A stretch of 46,313 nucleotides of DNA from Oscillospiraceae bacterium. GTDB taxonomy: Bacteria; Bacillota; Clostridia; Oscillospirales; Oscillospiraceae. The stretch covers positions 1 to 46,313 of the forward strand of contig JAETOQ010000013.1 in NCBI GenBank assembly GCA_021771635.1, given 5' to 3'. Both the position numbers and the translations under genes were made by a program. Shown piece by piece: positions 31,679 to 40,854 of this stretch (positions are counted from its first letter, which is position 1; the number at the start of each line of letters is the position of its first letter). The notes below the pieces were generated by a model. The model did no database searches, was not told the origin of the DNA, and worked only from the letters and a program-made list of their open reading frames with translations.

Positions 31679-32227
31679 TCACTGCCCTTTCCTAATTTCT
31701 GCCGCAGGCGCAGCAGGGGGCTTACGCTTCCAGTATCGGTAGTACAGGAATATGGACGAGCCGCCGCCCACAACAAGCGGAGGCAACACGAACATTCCGA
31801 ACATTTGCAGGGTAAAGAGCTGGACCTCCCGCTCGCCTCTGGCGTCGATCAGCAGGGTGACCAGACAGGCCAGCATCAGCAAAAACAGCCAGAGATACGC
31901 CGCCGGCAGCAACCGCTTTTCCGTCCTGGATAAAAACCAGGTCAGACCGCAGATGGCCGCCCCGGCCACAGATGGTACCAGCCCCTCGATCAAATTCACG
32001 GCAAAAACAGGCAGTCCGGCGGTCAACGCATCCAACGGGTCCAGCAAAAAGAAGAACAACGCGCCGTAAACAGCGATAAATACCCAGCAAAGGCAGAAGG
32101 AATACAGCAGCAGCGTGCTCTTTACCTTGCCGTTTTCCGTCATCTGGAAAGCAGACCAGAAGCTCTCCGCCGCCTTGGTGACCTTTTCGTTATACGCTTT
32201 TTCCTCAATGGGGTTTCTGCCTGGCAT
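31679..32227 (-). CDS. Four-TM membrane protein in the ABC importer operon
   Basis: A 182-aa protein with a charged cytoplasmic N-terminus (about 1-38), four hydrophobic segments (about 40-65, 75-100, 108-125 and 135-165) and a basic tail. Strong ribosome site AAAGGAGG. A terminator-like hairpin separates it from the binding-protein gene, so it is probably expressed at a lower level. Function unknown. Confidence 0.7.
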   Translation of the reverse strand: MPGRNPIEEKAYNEKVTKAAESFWSAFQMTENGKVKSTLLLYSFCLCWVFIAVYGALFFFLLDPLDALTAGLPVFAVNLIEGLVPSVAGAAICGLTWFLSRTEKRLLPAAYLWLFLLMLACLVTLLIDARGEREVQLFTLQMFGMFVLPPLVVGGGSSIFLYYRYWKRKPPAAPAAEIRKGQ

Positions 32228-32243
32228 GGTGTTCCTCCTTTAG

Positions 32244-32274
32244 AAAAGGCGGGCGGCCGATTTGGCCGCCCGCC
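32244..32274 (-). terminator. Intra-operon attenuating terminator
   Basis: Minus strand: perfect 11-bp GC stem GGCGGGCGGCC/GGCCGCCCGCC with a 5-nt loop and TTTT, just after the binding-protein gene and directly before the next ribosome site. It would favour high expression of the binding protein over the two genes downstream. Confidence 0.75.
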
Positions 32275-32302
32275 CGGCGGAGCCGCATTCAGCGGCAAGA
32301 TA

Positions 32303-33616
32303 TTACATGTTGGGGTTCTTGCTCAGCCACAGGGTCCACATATCCTGCACGTCGGGATAGATGTTGTAAATGGCGTCCAGATCGTTGGCGCGGGCACCCA
32401 GTTCAGCCAGCTTGGCGGGGTTCCAGTCGTCCTCAACGTCGTCACGCAGCATCCAGTTTCCTTCCTTGGAGAAGGGCTTCAGGCCGCCGCTCTTGCCGTC
32501 GGCGCCGCCGGTAACGAAGCGGATGAACAGACGGGCACCGGCGGGGTTGTCGCAGCCCTTGACGGCGAACATGGACTCCATGTTCAGCAGTGCGTTGTAG
32601 GGAGTCAGGTTGAGGCACCATGCGATGTTGTAGCCGGACTCATCGCGGTTGCCGATCTTACCAGCGGAGGCCAGGGCCAGAGCGGGCTCTTCCTTGGTGG
32701 AGTTGTGAACAGCCAGCACCAGCTCATCGCCGTCGCCGATGAAGGTCATCTTGCACTGGCTGAAGCGCCACAGGTACTCAACACCGGCGTTGTTCTCGGG
32801 AACCTCAAAGGGGAAGGCGCTGGCGTCATAGGTATACTCCAGATCCTCGCCGTAGACGTCCTTGTAGGACTGGGCCATCTCGTCAGCGTAAGTAATGAAG
32901 CTGGCGAACAGGGACAGATAAGCGGTCTCCTGGCCGATCTCCTTGGCGTACAGGTGATACTTCTGGTTGCCGGCATCGTCCTTCTCGATGATCTGCCACC
33001 AGCTGGTGATGGGCTGGCCATCGGGGAACGCTTCGGTATTATAATACCAGAAAGCCTGAGAAGCGTACAGAGGATAGCTGAACTTCAGGTTGGCCTCATC
33101 GATGTGAGAGCAGATGTCGCGGGGATAGAAGGGTTCAATGATGCCCTGGTTGTAATACTCGAAGAACACGCTGCCGTTCACGTCCTTGGTCTGCAGGACG
33201 TCAGCGGTGATGTTGCCGGTCTCATTCTCGATCTGAGCCTTGCTCAGGACCTCGTCGGAGTCCAGGTCGGAAATCTCCAGCTTCAGCTCGGGATAGAGCT
33301 CATTCCAGCTGTCAGCGACCTTCATCATCTTGGAGGAGGTTGCATAGACGTTGATGGTGTCGGCACCGCCGGCGGCCTCTTCCTTGGCCATCTCGTAGAG
33401 CTGCTCGTCGGTCATGTCGCTCCACTCATCCCAGTAGGGACCATAGGTTTCCTCGCCGGTCTCCAGGTTCAAGCCCATGGGGAGCTTTTCCTCCGTGGCA
33501 GGGGCATCGCCGCCCTGCTCAGGAGCAGTGGTGTCGGCGGGCTTGTCACCGCCGCAGGCCGCCAGGCCAAGGACCATAATGCCGGCCATCAGAAGTGCAA
33601 AGAGTTTCTTTTTCAT
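32303..33616 (-). CDS. Extracellular solute-binding lipoprotein of an ABC importer
   Basis: A 437-aa lipoprotein: signal peptide with lipobox LAAC (Cys at 21), an acidic low-complexity linker, then a family 1/8-type periplasmic-binding fold (INVYATSSKMMKVADSWNELYP, then NITADVLQTKDVNGSVFFEYYNQG). This group serves Fe(III), polyamines or phosphonates in other species; no clear metal-ligand Tyr pair is visible, so the substrate is open. It follows the ATPase and permease genes in the same orientation. Confidence 0.82.
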   Translation of the reverse strand: MKKKLFALLMAGIMVLGLAACGGDKPADTTAPEQGGDAPATEEKLPMGLNLETGEETYGPYWDEWSDMTDEQLYEMAKEEAAGGADTINVYATSSKMMKVADSWNELYPELKLEISDLDSDEVLSKAQIENETGNITADVLQTKDVNGSVFFEYYNQGIIEPFYPRDICSHIDEANLKFSYPLYASQAFWYYNTEAFPDGQPITSWWQIIEKDDAGNQKYHLYAKEIGQETAYLSLFASFITYADEMAQSYKDVYGEDLEYTYDASAFPFEVPENNAGVEYLWRFSQCKMTFIGDGDELVLAVHNSTKEEPALALASAGKIGNRDESGYNIAWCLNLTPYNALLNMESMFAVKGCDNPAGARLFIRFVTGGADGKSGGLKPFSKEGNWMLRDDVEDDWNPAKLAELGARANDLDAIYNIYPDVQDMWTLWLSKNPNM

Positions 33617-33683
33617 CGGGTCTTCTCCTTTCGTTTTTGAAACATGTAGGGATTCGCCGCTGGGTCATTTATAAACTCGCGGA

Positions 33684-34805
33684 TCAAACCGCGCGCTTAA
33701 TGAGACGGGTGGTTTCTTTATTATAAACGTTGATCTTATCCTGGTCAATGATAGCCCAGACCTTCTGATCCAGATCGTAGTGGACCTGGCCCAGCTCCTT
33801 CACCAGGAATTCCTCTTCACCGGCCTTCAGGGTGACGATGGTCTCGGAACCGGCGGGCTGGCTGGCATAAACGGTGACAGGCAGAGCGCCCTCCACAGGC
33901 TCCCGGGAAATGAGGATCTGCTCCGGACGGCAGGCCAGCACGCAGTCGAACTCGCCGCTGGCGGGCTTCTCTTCGTTGGTCAGGACGTCGGCGTCGAAGG
34001 TATGGCCGCCCAGCTCGCTCTTGACCACCAGCTGGCCGTTCTTCATCTCGGCCTTACCGGGGATCAGATTGATGCGGGGATTGCCGATGAAGTCGGCGGC
34101 CTCCAGGTCGATGGGGTTGTTGTACAGCTCCATAGGCGTTGCCACCTGATTCAGCTCGCCGGCCTTGAACAGGGCGATCTTGGTGGACATGGTCAGAGCC
34201 TCGGTCTGGTCATGGGTAACGTAGATGATGGTGGTGCCCAGCTCCTTGTGCAGACGCTGCAGCTCGGCGCGCATGTCGATACGAAGCTTGGCGTCCAGGT
34301 TGGACAGGGGCTCGTCAAGGAGCAGCAGCTTGGGGCTGGAGGCAACGGCACGGGCGATGGCCACACGCTGCTGCTGGCCGCCGGACAACTCCGTGGGATA
34401 GCGGTCCTTGTACATGTCGATCCGCATCATCTTCAGGGCATCCATGACGCGGCGGTCGATCTCCGCCTTATCCATCTTCTGGATCTTCAGGCCAAAGGCA
34501 ATGTTGTTGTAGACCGTCATATGGGGCCACAGCGCGTAGGACTGGAACACCAGGTTCAGTCCCCGCTTGCTGGGTTCTGCGTAGTAGGCATCGTCTGCGT
34601 TGATCATCTCCACGCCGTCGATGGTCATGATACCGTTCTGGGGCTTCTCCAGGCCGGAGACCACACGCAGCGTGGTGGTCTTGCCGCAGCCGGAGGGGCC
34701 CAGCAGTGTCATGAAGTCGCCGTCCTCAATGGTGAGGTTGATGTCCCGCAGGACGTGGTTGCTGCCATAGAATTTATCAATATGTTTTAATTCGATACGA
34801 CTCAT
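33684..34805 (-). CDS. ABC importer ATPase (PotA/FbpC/UgpC type)
   Basis: A 373-aa ATPase. Walker A is GPSGCGKTT, the signature LSGGQQQR, Walker B LLLLDEP and the switch His is in YVTHDQTEA. A C-terminal TOBE domain (about 250-373) is present, as in CUT1, ferric and polyamine transporters. It probably pairs with the fused permease directly upstream. Confidence 0.9.
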   Translation of the reverse strand: MSRIELKHIDKFYGSNHVLRDINLTIEDGDFMTLLGPSGCGKTTTLRVVSGLEKPQNGIMTIDGVEMINADDAYYAEPSKRGLNLVFQSYALWPHMTVYNNIAFGLKIQKMDKAEIDRRVMDALKMMRIDMYKDRYPTELSGGQQQRVAIARAVASSPKLLLLDEPLSNLDAKLRIDMRAELQRLHKELGTTIIYVTHDQTEALTMSTKIALFKAGELNQVATPMELYNNPIDLEAADFIGNPRINLIPGKAEMKNGQLVVKSELGGHTFDADVLTNEEKPASGEFDCVLACRPEQILISREPVEGALPVTVYASQPAGSETIVTLKAGEEEFLVKELGQVHYDLDQKVWAIIDQDKINVYNKETTRLIKRAV

Positions 34806-34845
34806 ATCATTCTTTCCTTTCTGTCAATAAACACAGTTCCCGCGA

Positions 34846-36675
34846 TTACCAGCTCTTGCTGATGTCGGCACCACCGATCTTGTTGGCGGCGATGTAGCAC
34901 AGCAGGATGAACAGCAGCACGCACACGGAGATGGCGTCGGACATCTGGTTGTACCCCTCCTGAGAGTAGGTGAAGGCCAGATAGGACATGGTCCGGGTGG
35001 TGGGGGTCATCATGATGATGATCAGGTCCAGTTCCTTGGCAATGGAGATGAACACCAGCATGAAGCCGGAGATGAAGCCGTTCTTTGCCAGAGGGATGAT
35101 GATGGAGGCCATCCGCTTCCAGAAGCTGGCGCCGGCGATGTCAGCAGCCTCCTCCAGTTCCACGCTGATGGACAGCATGTTGGCGGTGCCGGACCGGCTG
35201 GCAAAGGGGAAGTGCTTGACCACGGAGGTCAGAACGATCAGGGTAAAGGTTCCGTACAGGGAGGGGATCAGGCCGCCCAGGTGGGGACGGCTGAACATGG
35301 AGAAATACATGGTGGAGAACGCCACGCCGCTCATCAGGTAGGGCACGAACACCAGCTGCTCGGTCAGGTTGCCGTACCACTTGCCGCGGCCGCGGGAGCT
35401 GATGTAGCCCAGGAACTGGCCGCAGAAGGCGGTCAGGATGGAGGCGATCAGTGTCAGGCGGACAGTGTTGAACACGGCGCTGGTGAACTCGGGATTGCGG
35501 AAGATACCGGGATAGTTGGTATACTTGGCAATGTCACCGGACTTGCCGATCCAGTTGTACAGCGTCAGGTTGTCCAGGCCGTAGCCGGCGCCGGTGGTGA
35601 TCTGGAAGGTCTCCATGATCAGCACGAAGAAAGGCATCACCATAGCCAGGAACAGGAAGACGAACAGGAAGGCCATCATGGGCTTCTTGGCAACGCCCAG
35701 AGGCATCAGGGTGCTGCGGCCGCCCTTGCCGCCCACGGTGGCATAGGACTTGCGGACGCCGATGATGCGCTGGTTGCTCATCAGGATCAGAGCGGCCAGG
35801 CCGACCAGAATGATAGACATGCCGTAGCCAACGCCGCGGGGGCCCTGGTCGATAAACACGCGCATCTTGGTGGCCAGGGTGTAGTAGCCGATGCGGTTGC
35901 CCAGGTTGGCGGCCACGCCGTATGTACCGATGGACTTGGAGACCGTCATGACCAGCGCGGACAGCACGGAGGGCATAATCAGAGGCAGGGTGATATGGCG
36001 CAGGATCTGGGCCTTGTTGGCGCCCTGGATCTCACCCATTTCCTCCAGCTCGGAGTTAATGGAGCGGAGCGCGCCGGACACCTGGATGTAGGAGAACGCG
36101 TAATAGTGCATGGACATGCACAGGATGATGGCAATGGGACCGTAGGCCAGCCAGTCCGGGATCGGGATACCCAGGCCGCACAGGAAGCCCTCGGCGCCGC
36201 TGGTGGAGTTGCGGAACACAGCCAGCCAGGCCAGAGCCTTGGTCCAGGAGGGGATCATATAGGGGATGGTGACCAGCAGCCCCAGGACCTTTTTGCCGGG
36301 CAGGTCAGTGCGGATCATCAGCCAGGCCAGGACGGAACCCAGAGGCACGGAGATCAGGGTGGTCATGGCGCCGCAGAACAGGGAGTGCAGCAGGGGCTCC
36401 CACAGCACGGCCTTGGCCATGGCGCCCGACAGCATATACTTCCAATAATACAGAGTAAAATCGCCCACCGCAGTACCAGGGTTTCGGCGCAGCTCGGACT
36501 GGGCCATGGTGAAGGTGGACTTGACCATGGTCAACAGAGGAATGACGATCAGGCAGAACAGTACGATCAAGCTGACCAGCACGATCATGTTGAACGGGTT
36601 TTTCACCACGTTCAGGATCAGGTTTTTCAGCCTTGTTTTCGTCAAGGGTTTCTTGGGAAGATTTTTCTTTGACAC
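34846..36675 (-). CDS. ABC importer permease with two fused membrane domains
   Basis: A 609-aa protein containing two BPD-type permease halves, each with an EAA coupling loop (ELEEMGEIQGANKAQILRHI near 250 and ELEEAADIAGASFWKRM near 520). One polypeptide can therefore form the whole membrane channel, as in FbpB-type ferric and 2-aminoethylphosphonate-type transporters. The start is GTG 36675: AAAGAGGTG lies 5 nt before it, inside the frame of the alternative ATG. First gene of the operon. Confidence 0.88.
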   Translation of the reverse strand: MSKKNLPKKPLTKTRLKNLILNVVKNPFNMIVLVSLIVLFCLIVIPLLTMVKSTFTMAQSELRRNPGTAVGDFTLYYWKYMLSGAMAKAVLWEPLLHSLFCGAMTTLISVPLGSVLAWLMIRTDLPGKKVLGLLVTIPYMIPSWTKALAWLAVFRNSTSGAEGFLCGLGIPIPDWLAYGPIAIILCMSMHYYAFSYIQVSGALRSINSELEEMGEIQGANKAQILRHITLPLIMPSVLSALVMTVSKSIGTYGVAANLGNRIGYYTLATKMRVFIDQGPRGVGYGMSIILVGLAALILMSNQRIIGVRKSYATVGGKGGRSTLMPLGVAKKPMMAFLFVFLFLAMVMPFFVLIMETFQITTGAGYGLDNLTLYNWIGKSGDIAKYTNYPGIFRNPEFTSAVFNTVRLTLIASILTAFCGQFLGYISSRGRGKWYGNLTEQLVFVPYLMSGVAFSTMYFSMFSRPHLGGLIPSLYGTFTLIVLTSVVKHFPFASRSGTANMLSISVELEEAADIAGASFWKRMASIIIPLAKNGFISGFMLVFISIAKELDLIIIMMTPTTRTMSYLAFTYSQEGYNQMSDAISVCVLLFILLCYIAANKIGGADISKSW

Positions 36676-36763
36676 GTTAACACCTCTTTCTGTCATTTGC
36701 CGGGAACCTCGCCTGTGACATTTTTCAGATTTTCTTTCCCTCACATCCATTTCTCGTCAGCGA

Positions 36764-36807
36764 TTTGCACCTGGAGATTTTGATCAGAAATCTCCGTTTT
36801 GTGCAAA
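36764..36807 (-). promoter_or_regulatory. Leader hairpin overlapping the operator
   Basis: TTTGCAC (36764-36770) pairs with GTGCAAA (36801-36807), enclosing GGAGATTT/AAATCTCC (36773-36780 with 36788-36795). In the importer mRNA it would form a stem just after the start site, sharing bases with the AAACGTTT operator. Confidence 0.5.
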
Positions 36808-36814
36808 CGTTTGC
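36803..36814. promoter_or_regulatory. LacI-type operator of the ABC importer
   Basis: A perfect 12-bp palindrome GCAAACGTTTGC placed about 15 nt downstream of the -10. The central CG with A/T arms is the LacI/CcpA-family form; it fits the CcpA cre consensus only partly. A similar site precedes the ABC exporter at 40560. Confidence 0.7.
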
Positions 36815-36828
36815 GTTTCGCTAGCCCA

Positions 36829-36858
36829 ATTATAATGCTTTTCCTGTTGATTTGTCAA
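36829..36858 (-). promoter_or_regulatory. Promoter of the ABC importer operon
   Basis: Minus strand TTGACA (36858-36853), 18-nt spacer, TATAAT (36834-36829). The AT-rich stretch 36859-37087 beyond it shows no gene. Confidence 0.78.
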
Positions 36859-37087
36859 TTGATATGTTGGCTATTTCGCATCCGTTTTTTTATGGATTTT
36901 CACAACTGTTGTTTAAAGTCGCCAGATTTTTACCGTTCATTTTCGTCATTCTGCTAATCACCGTTTAAAACGCGTCAAATTTTTTCGAACACGTTTTCAC
37001 AGGTTTGCCGCCCGCTGGTCTCCGCAGTTCGGACTGGCCGCCCCGGTGTTCACCGACCGGTCTGTCAAAAACGAAGGCTCTTCCCTG

Positions 37088-38836
37088 TCAGCTCTCCGCC
37101 GGAGCCGTCCACTGGGCGGCATACAGGGCCGCGTAGATCCCCCCCGCCGCAAGAAGCTCCTCGTGCGTCCCCTGTTCCGCCACGCCGCCCTGGTCCAGCA
37201 CCAGGATGCGGTCCGCATTGCGGACCGTGGCCAGCCGGTGGGCGATGACAAAGCATGTCCGTCCCTGCCGCAGACGCTCCATGGCGAGGCTGATCTCCCC
37301 CTCCGTCTCCGTGTCCACATTGGAGGTGGCCTCGTCCAGGATCACGATGTCGGCGTCCGTCAGCAGGCACCGGGCAATGGCCAGCAGCTGCCGCTGTCCC
37401 TTGGAGATGCCCGCGCCGCCGTCGGTGAGAACGGTGTCATATCCCTCCGGCAGAGAGGTGATGAAGCGGTGGATGCGGGCGGCCTTGGCGGCCTCCACGA
37501 TCTGCTCCCGGGTGGCGCCGGGGGTGCCGTAGGCAATGTTCTCCGCCACCGTTCCGCCGAAGAGCCAGGTGTCCTGAAGCACCAGGGCCAGCCTGCGGCG
37601 CAGGCCGTCCCGGCTGTATGCCCCTACCGGCACGCCGTCGATGGTGATGGCGCCGCCCTGGGGCTCATAAAACCGCAGGAGCAGGGAGACCAGCGTGGTC
37701 TTTCCGGCGCCGGTAGGCCCCACCACCGCCGCCAGGCTCCCCGCCCGGACCTGGGCGGTGAAATCCTTCAGCACCGGCCGAAGCGGATCATAGCCAAAAT
37801 CCACGTGATCAAAGGCGATATCGCCCCGGAAATGCTCCACCGGCACCGCGTCCGGCCGGTCCTCCGCCTCCGGCTGCTCGTCCAGCAGGTCCAGCACCCG
37901 CTCCGCTGCCGCCGCGCTGGCCTGCAGCTCGCTCAGGAGATTGGCCGCCTCCCGGATGGGGCCGGAGAATTTGCGGGAATACAGCACGAACGAAGAGAGG
38001 CTCCCCAGCGTCAGGCTGCCGCCCAGATACAGCACCGCGCCGAACATGCTGATGGCGGCCAGGGATACATTATTGATAAAGTTCACCGAGGGGCCCAGGG
38101 CCGCGCTGGCCCGGTCCGCCTGATAATACGCCTCGGAGGCCTCGCTGTTGTAGGCTTCGAACTGCCTGAGGTCCGCCTCCTCCACGCCATAGGTGCGGAT
38201 GGCCCGCTGGCGGTCGATCCGCTCCTCCGCGAACCCATTCAGGGCGCCCAGCTTTTTGGAGCGCAGGCGGAACAGCGGATGGACCCGCTTCATCTGGAAG
38301 CTGGTCAGCACCGTGGACAGCGGCACGGTCACAAAAAACACCAGCGTCAGCCGGGGGGAGATCAGCAGCAGCATGACAAAGGAGCCCGCCACCGTCAGCG
38401 CGCTGGTGCCGATCTGCAGCAGATCTGTGGAAATGGTGGCGTTCACTGTATCCACGTCATAGCAGATGCGGCTGATCAGGTCCCCCGCCGGATGGGTGTC
38501 AAAATATTCCACTGGAAGCTCGCTCATGCGGTCAAACGCCGCCTTTCGTAGGTCATGGGACACCGCCTGCCCCACCTGGATCAGGCGTGCGGCGACGATA
38601 TAGTTCAAAAGGGCCGACAGGCCGTAGCACGCCAGCATGCCCGCGCAGCTGCGGAACACGCCGGGAAAGTCCACCTTCCCCGCTTCAACGCCCACCGCGT
38701 CCACCGCCCAGCCGGACAGCAGCGGCGCCGCCAGGGCCAGCAGGTTCGTGGCGACCAGCAGCAATGGCAGAATGGTCAGCTGGACCGCATAGGGCCGCAG
38801 GAAGCGGGCCAGCCGCCGCAAAAGTCCTGCCTTCAT
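37088..38836 (-). CDS. ABC exporter half-transporter with the catalytic ATP site
   Basis: A 582-aa protein with six transmembrane helices (about 15-310) and a nucleotide-binding domain. Walker A is GPTGAGKTT, Walker B ILDEATS with the catalytic Glu, and the switch His is in IAHRLAT, all canonical. Its signature is degenerate (ISKGQRQ rather than LSGGQ). With the upstream partner, which has the opposite defects, it should form a heterodimer with one working and one degenerate ATP site. It starts in a 4-nt overlap with the partner gene. Likely exports drugs or lipids. Confidence 0.9.
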   Translation of the reverse strand: MKAGLLRRLARFLRPYAVQLTILPLLLVATNLLALAAPLLSGWAVDAVGVEAGKVDFPGVFRSCAGMLACYGLSALLNYIVAARLIQVGQAVSHDLRKAAFDRMSELPVEYFDTHPAGDLISRICYDVDTVNATISTDLLQIGTSALTVAGSFVMLLLISPRLTLVFFVTVPLSTVLTSFQMKRVHPLFRLRSKKLGALNGFAEERIDRQRAIRTYGVEEADLRQFEAYNSEASEAYYQADRASAALGPSVNFINNVSLAAISMFGAVLYLGGSLTLGSLSSFVLYSRKFSGPIREAANLLSELQASAAAAERVLDLLDEQPEAEDRPDAVPVEHFRGDIAFDHVDFGYDPLRPVLKDFTAQVRAGSLAAVVGPTGAGKTTLVSLLLRFYEPQGGAITIDGVPVGAYSRDGLRRRLALVLQDTWLFGGTVAENIAYGTPGATREQIVEAAKAARIHRFITSLPEGYDTVLTDGGAGISKGQRQLLAIARCLLTDADIVILDEATSNVDTETEGEISLAMERLRQGRTCFVIAHRLATVRNADRILVLDQGGVAEQGTHEELLAAGGIYAALYAAQWTAPAES

Positions 38837-40542
38837 GTCGCGGCACCTCCCATCTGCAGCTCCGCCATCCGGCGATACCGGCCGCAGGTCTCCATCAAAT
38901 GTGTATGATCTCCCTGGGCCGTGATGACGCCGTCCTCCAACACCAGGATCCGGTCCGCCTCCCGCAGGGAGGCGATGCGTTCTGAGATCACCACCAGCGT
39001 GACGCCGGGGTGGTCCCGGCGGATGGCCTCGTGAAGGGCCGCGGCGGTGCGGTAATCCAGGGCGCTGTCCGCACTGTCCAGCACCAGGACCCCCGGCTTT
39101 GCCGCCAGGGCCCGGGCGATCAGCAGCCGCTGCCGCTGGCCGCCGGAGAGGTTCGCCCCCCGGATGTCCAGCTGCGTATCCAGCCCGTCGGGCAGTTCCT
39201 GGATGAATTCCCATGCCTGGGCGGTTTTCGCGGCAGCGGTCACATCCTCCCGGGACAGCCCCCGGAGGAAGGAGATGTTTTCGTAAACGCTGTCGTGCAG
39301 GAGGGCCTCGTTCTGGAACACCACGCCGAAACGGCCCCGCAGGTCCTCCCGGGACAGGGACGCCGCGTCCCGGCCCCCGACCCAGACCACGCCCTCGTCG
39401 GCGTCATACAGCCGCAGAAGCAAAGACACCAGCGTGGTCTTGCCGCTGCCGGTGGGGCCTAAAATACCAAGCATCTCACCTTTGCGCAGGGTAAAATCCG
39501 CATCCGCCAGCTCCTTCTCCACGCCCAAATAGGAGAAAGACACATGCTCCATCCCCAGCTCCGCTCCGGACACAGCCTCGGAGCGCCGCACGGTCTGGCC
39601 GGTGGGAGCCTGCAGGATCTCCTCGATCCGGCGTGCGGAGGCCATGCCCTTGCTGATCTTCACAAAGATCTTCGCCATGCCCAGCGTTGCGTTCTGGATC
39701 AACGCGAAATAGGACAGAAACGCCACGATCTGGCCGGCGGCCATCCGCCCCTCCTGCACCCGGAACGCACCCACGACCACCACCAGCACCAATCCGGTAT
39801 TCAGGAAAAAACCCGTCAGTGGATTGGCCGCCGCCATGACGCAGCCGGCGGTCTCCTCCGTATGGCGGGCGGATGCGTTGGCTGTTTCAAACCGCGCCCG
39901 CTCCTGCTCCTGGCAGGCCAGCGCCTTGATGACCCGGACGCCGGAGGCATTTTCCCGGATCATGCGCACCACTGTATCCACCGCCGCCTGGGCTTTCGTA
40001 TAGTGGGGAATGCCCCGCCGTGTCACAGCCCAGATGGTAAAAAAGGTCAGGACGCATACCACCAGCTGCACCAGTGCCAGGACCGGCTCCTGCAAAAAGG
40101 TCAGCACCAGGCCGCCCAGCACCAGCATGGGTGCCCGAATGCCGCCCCGCTGGAGTTTGTCGAACATCTGGTGGACATGATAGGTATCATTGGTCAGCCG
40201 GGACACCAGAGAGGACACGGAGAAGCGGTCCATCTGTGCGCACGAAAGCCGTTCCGTCCGGCTGTACAGGTCGTTCCGCAGCTCCCGGACCATCTCCATG
40301 GAGACCCAGGCGGCCATTCGGTTGGCCGTGATATTGCAGAAAGCCGCTGAGAACGCCAGCACGGCCATCACGCCGCCGGCCTTCCAGATCGCATCCATGT
40401 CCCCCGCCGGGACATAGACATCGATGATCCGGGCCAGCAGCAGCGGCAAGGCCAGCTCCAAAATCGCGGCTGTGAACTTGATGGCAACGCCAATCGTCAC
40501 CCGGCGCGCAAAGGGCCGCAGATATCCCAGCACGGTCCGCAT
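38833..40542 (-). CDS. ABC exporter half-transporter with degenerate ATP site
   Basis: A 569-aa partner of the downstream exporter. It has six transmembrane helices, Walker A GPTGSGKTT and an intact signature LSGGQRQR, but the catalytic Glu after Walker B is Ser (LVLDSADS) and the switch His is Glu (VISERIAS). These changes are usual for the non-catalytic half of heterodimeric exporters such as BmrCD or TM287/288. ATG 40542 follows AGGAGG. First gene of a two-gene operon with a LacI-type site in its leader. Confidence 0.9.
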   Translation of the reverse strand: MRTVLGYLRPFARRVTIGVAIKFTAAILELALPLLLARIIDVYVPAGDMDAIWKAGGVMAVLAFSAAFCNITANRMAAWVSMEMVRELRNDLYSRTERLSCAQMDRFSVSSLVSRLTNDTYHVHQMFDKLQRGGIRAPMLVLGGLVLTFLQEPVLALVQLVVCVLTFFTIWAVTRRGIPHYTKAQAAVDTVVRMIRENASGVRVIKALACQEQERARFETANASARHTEETAGCVMAAANPLTGFFLNTGLVLVVVVGAFRVQEGRMAAGQIVAFLSYFALIQNATLGMAKIFVKISKGMASARRIEEILQAPTGQTVRRSEAVSGAELGMEHVSFSYLGVEKELADADFTLRKGEMLGILGPTGSGKTTLVSLLLRLYDADEGVVWVGGRDAASLSREDLRGRFGVVFQNEALLHDSVYENISFLRGLSREDVTAAAKTAQAWEFIQELPDGLDTQLDIRGANLSGGQRQRLLIARALAAKPGVLVLDSADSALDYRTAAALHEAIRRDHPGVTLVVISERIASLREADRILVLEDGVITAQGDHTHLMETCGRYRRMAELQMGGAAT

Positions 40543-40559
40543 ATTCGGCCTCCTAACTC

Positions 40560-40567
40560 AAACGTTT
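40560..40567. promoter_or_regulatory. LacI-type operator of the ABC exporter
   Basis: Palindromic core AAACGTTT; on the minus strand the longer site is TGTAAACGTTTGAG, whose left half fits the CcpA cre consensus. It lies about 10 nt after the predicted start. Confidence 0.5.
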
Positions 40568-40582
40568 ACATTTCATATATAC

Positions 40583-40611
40583 AGAATAGCAACACCGGGT
40601 CCGCAAGTCAA
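40583..40611 (-). promoter_or_regulatory. Promoter of the ABC exporter
   Basis: Minus strand TTGACT (40611-40606), 17-nt spacer, extended -10 TGC-TATTCT (-10 at 40588-40583). Confidence 0.65.
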
Positions 40612-40784
40612 TCCGCAATTTGTTGCGGCAATCAACTATTTTTTTTACAGCACCCGCCAAACTTCTGGACTGTATCTCCACAAAAAACACTTGTCCATCC
40701 CAGAAAACAGTTTTTTTGTCTGATTCCTCCATATTTCAATAGGTGCCTCCGTGAATTATGTGAATTTTGACGGTCTCAGAGTGG

Positions 40785-40813
40785 TTGACATTCCCGCATT
40801 CAACCGTTAAAAT
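40785..40813 (+). promoter_or_regulatory. Strong promoter of the small membrane protein gene
   Basis: Perfect TTGACA (40785-40790), 17-nt spacer, TAAAAT (40808-40813). Confidence 0.85.
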
Positions 40814-40854
40814 GAAAAACAACTTGAAGCCCGCTTGGAAAGGAGCTGACCACA

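Noticed and set aside
35212-36672. Long plus-strand frame opposite the fused permease
   Set aside because: Gly/His/Gln-rich shadow; the permease frame has transmembrane helices and two EAA loops.
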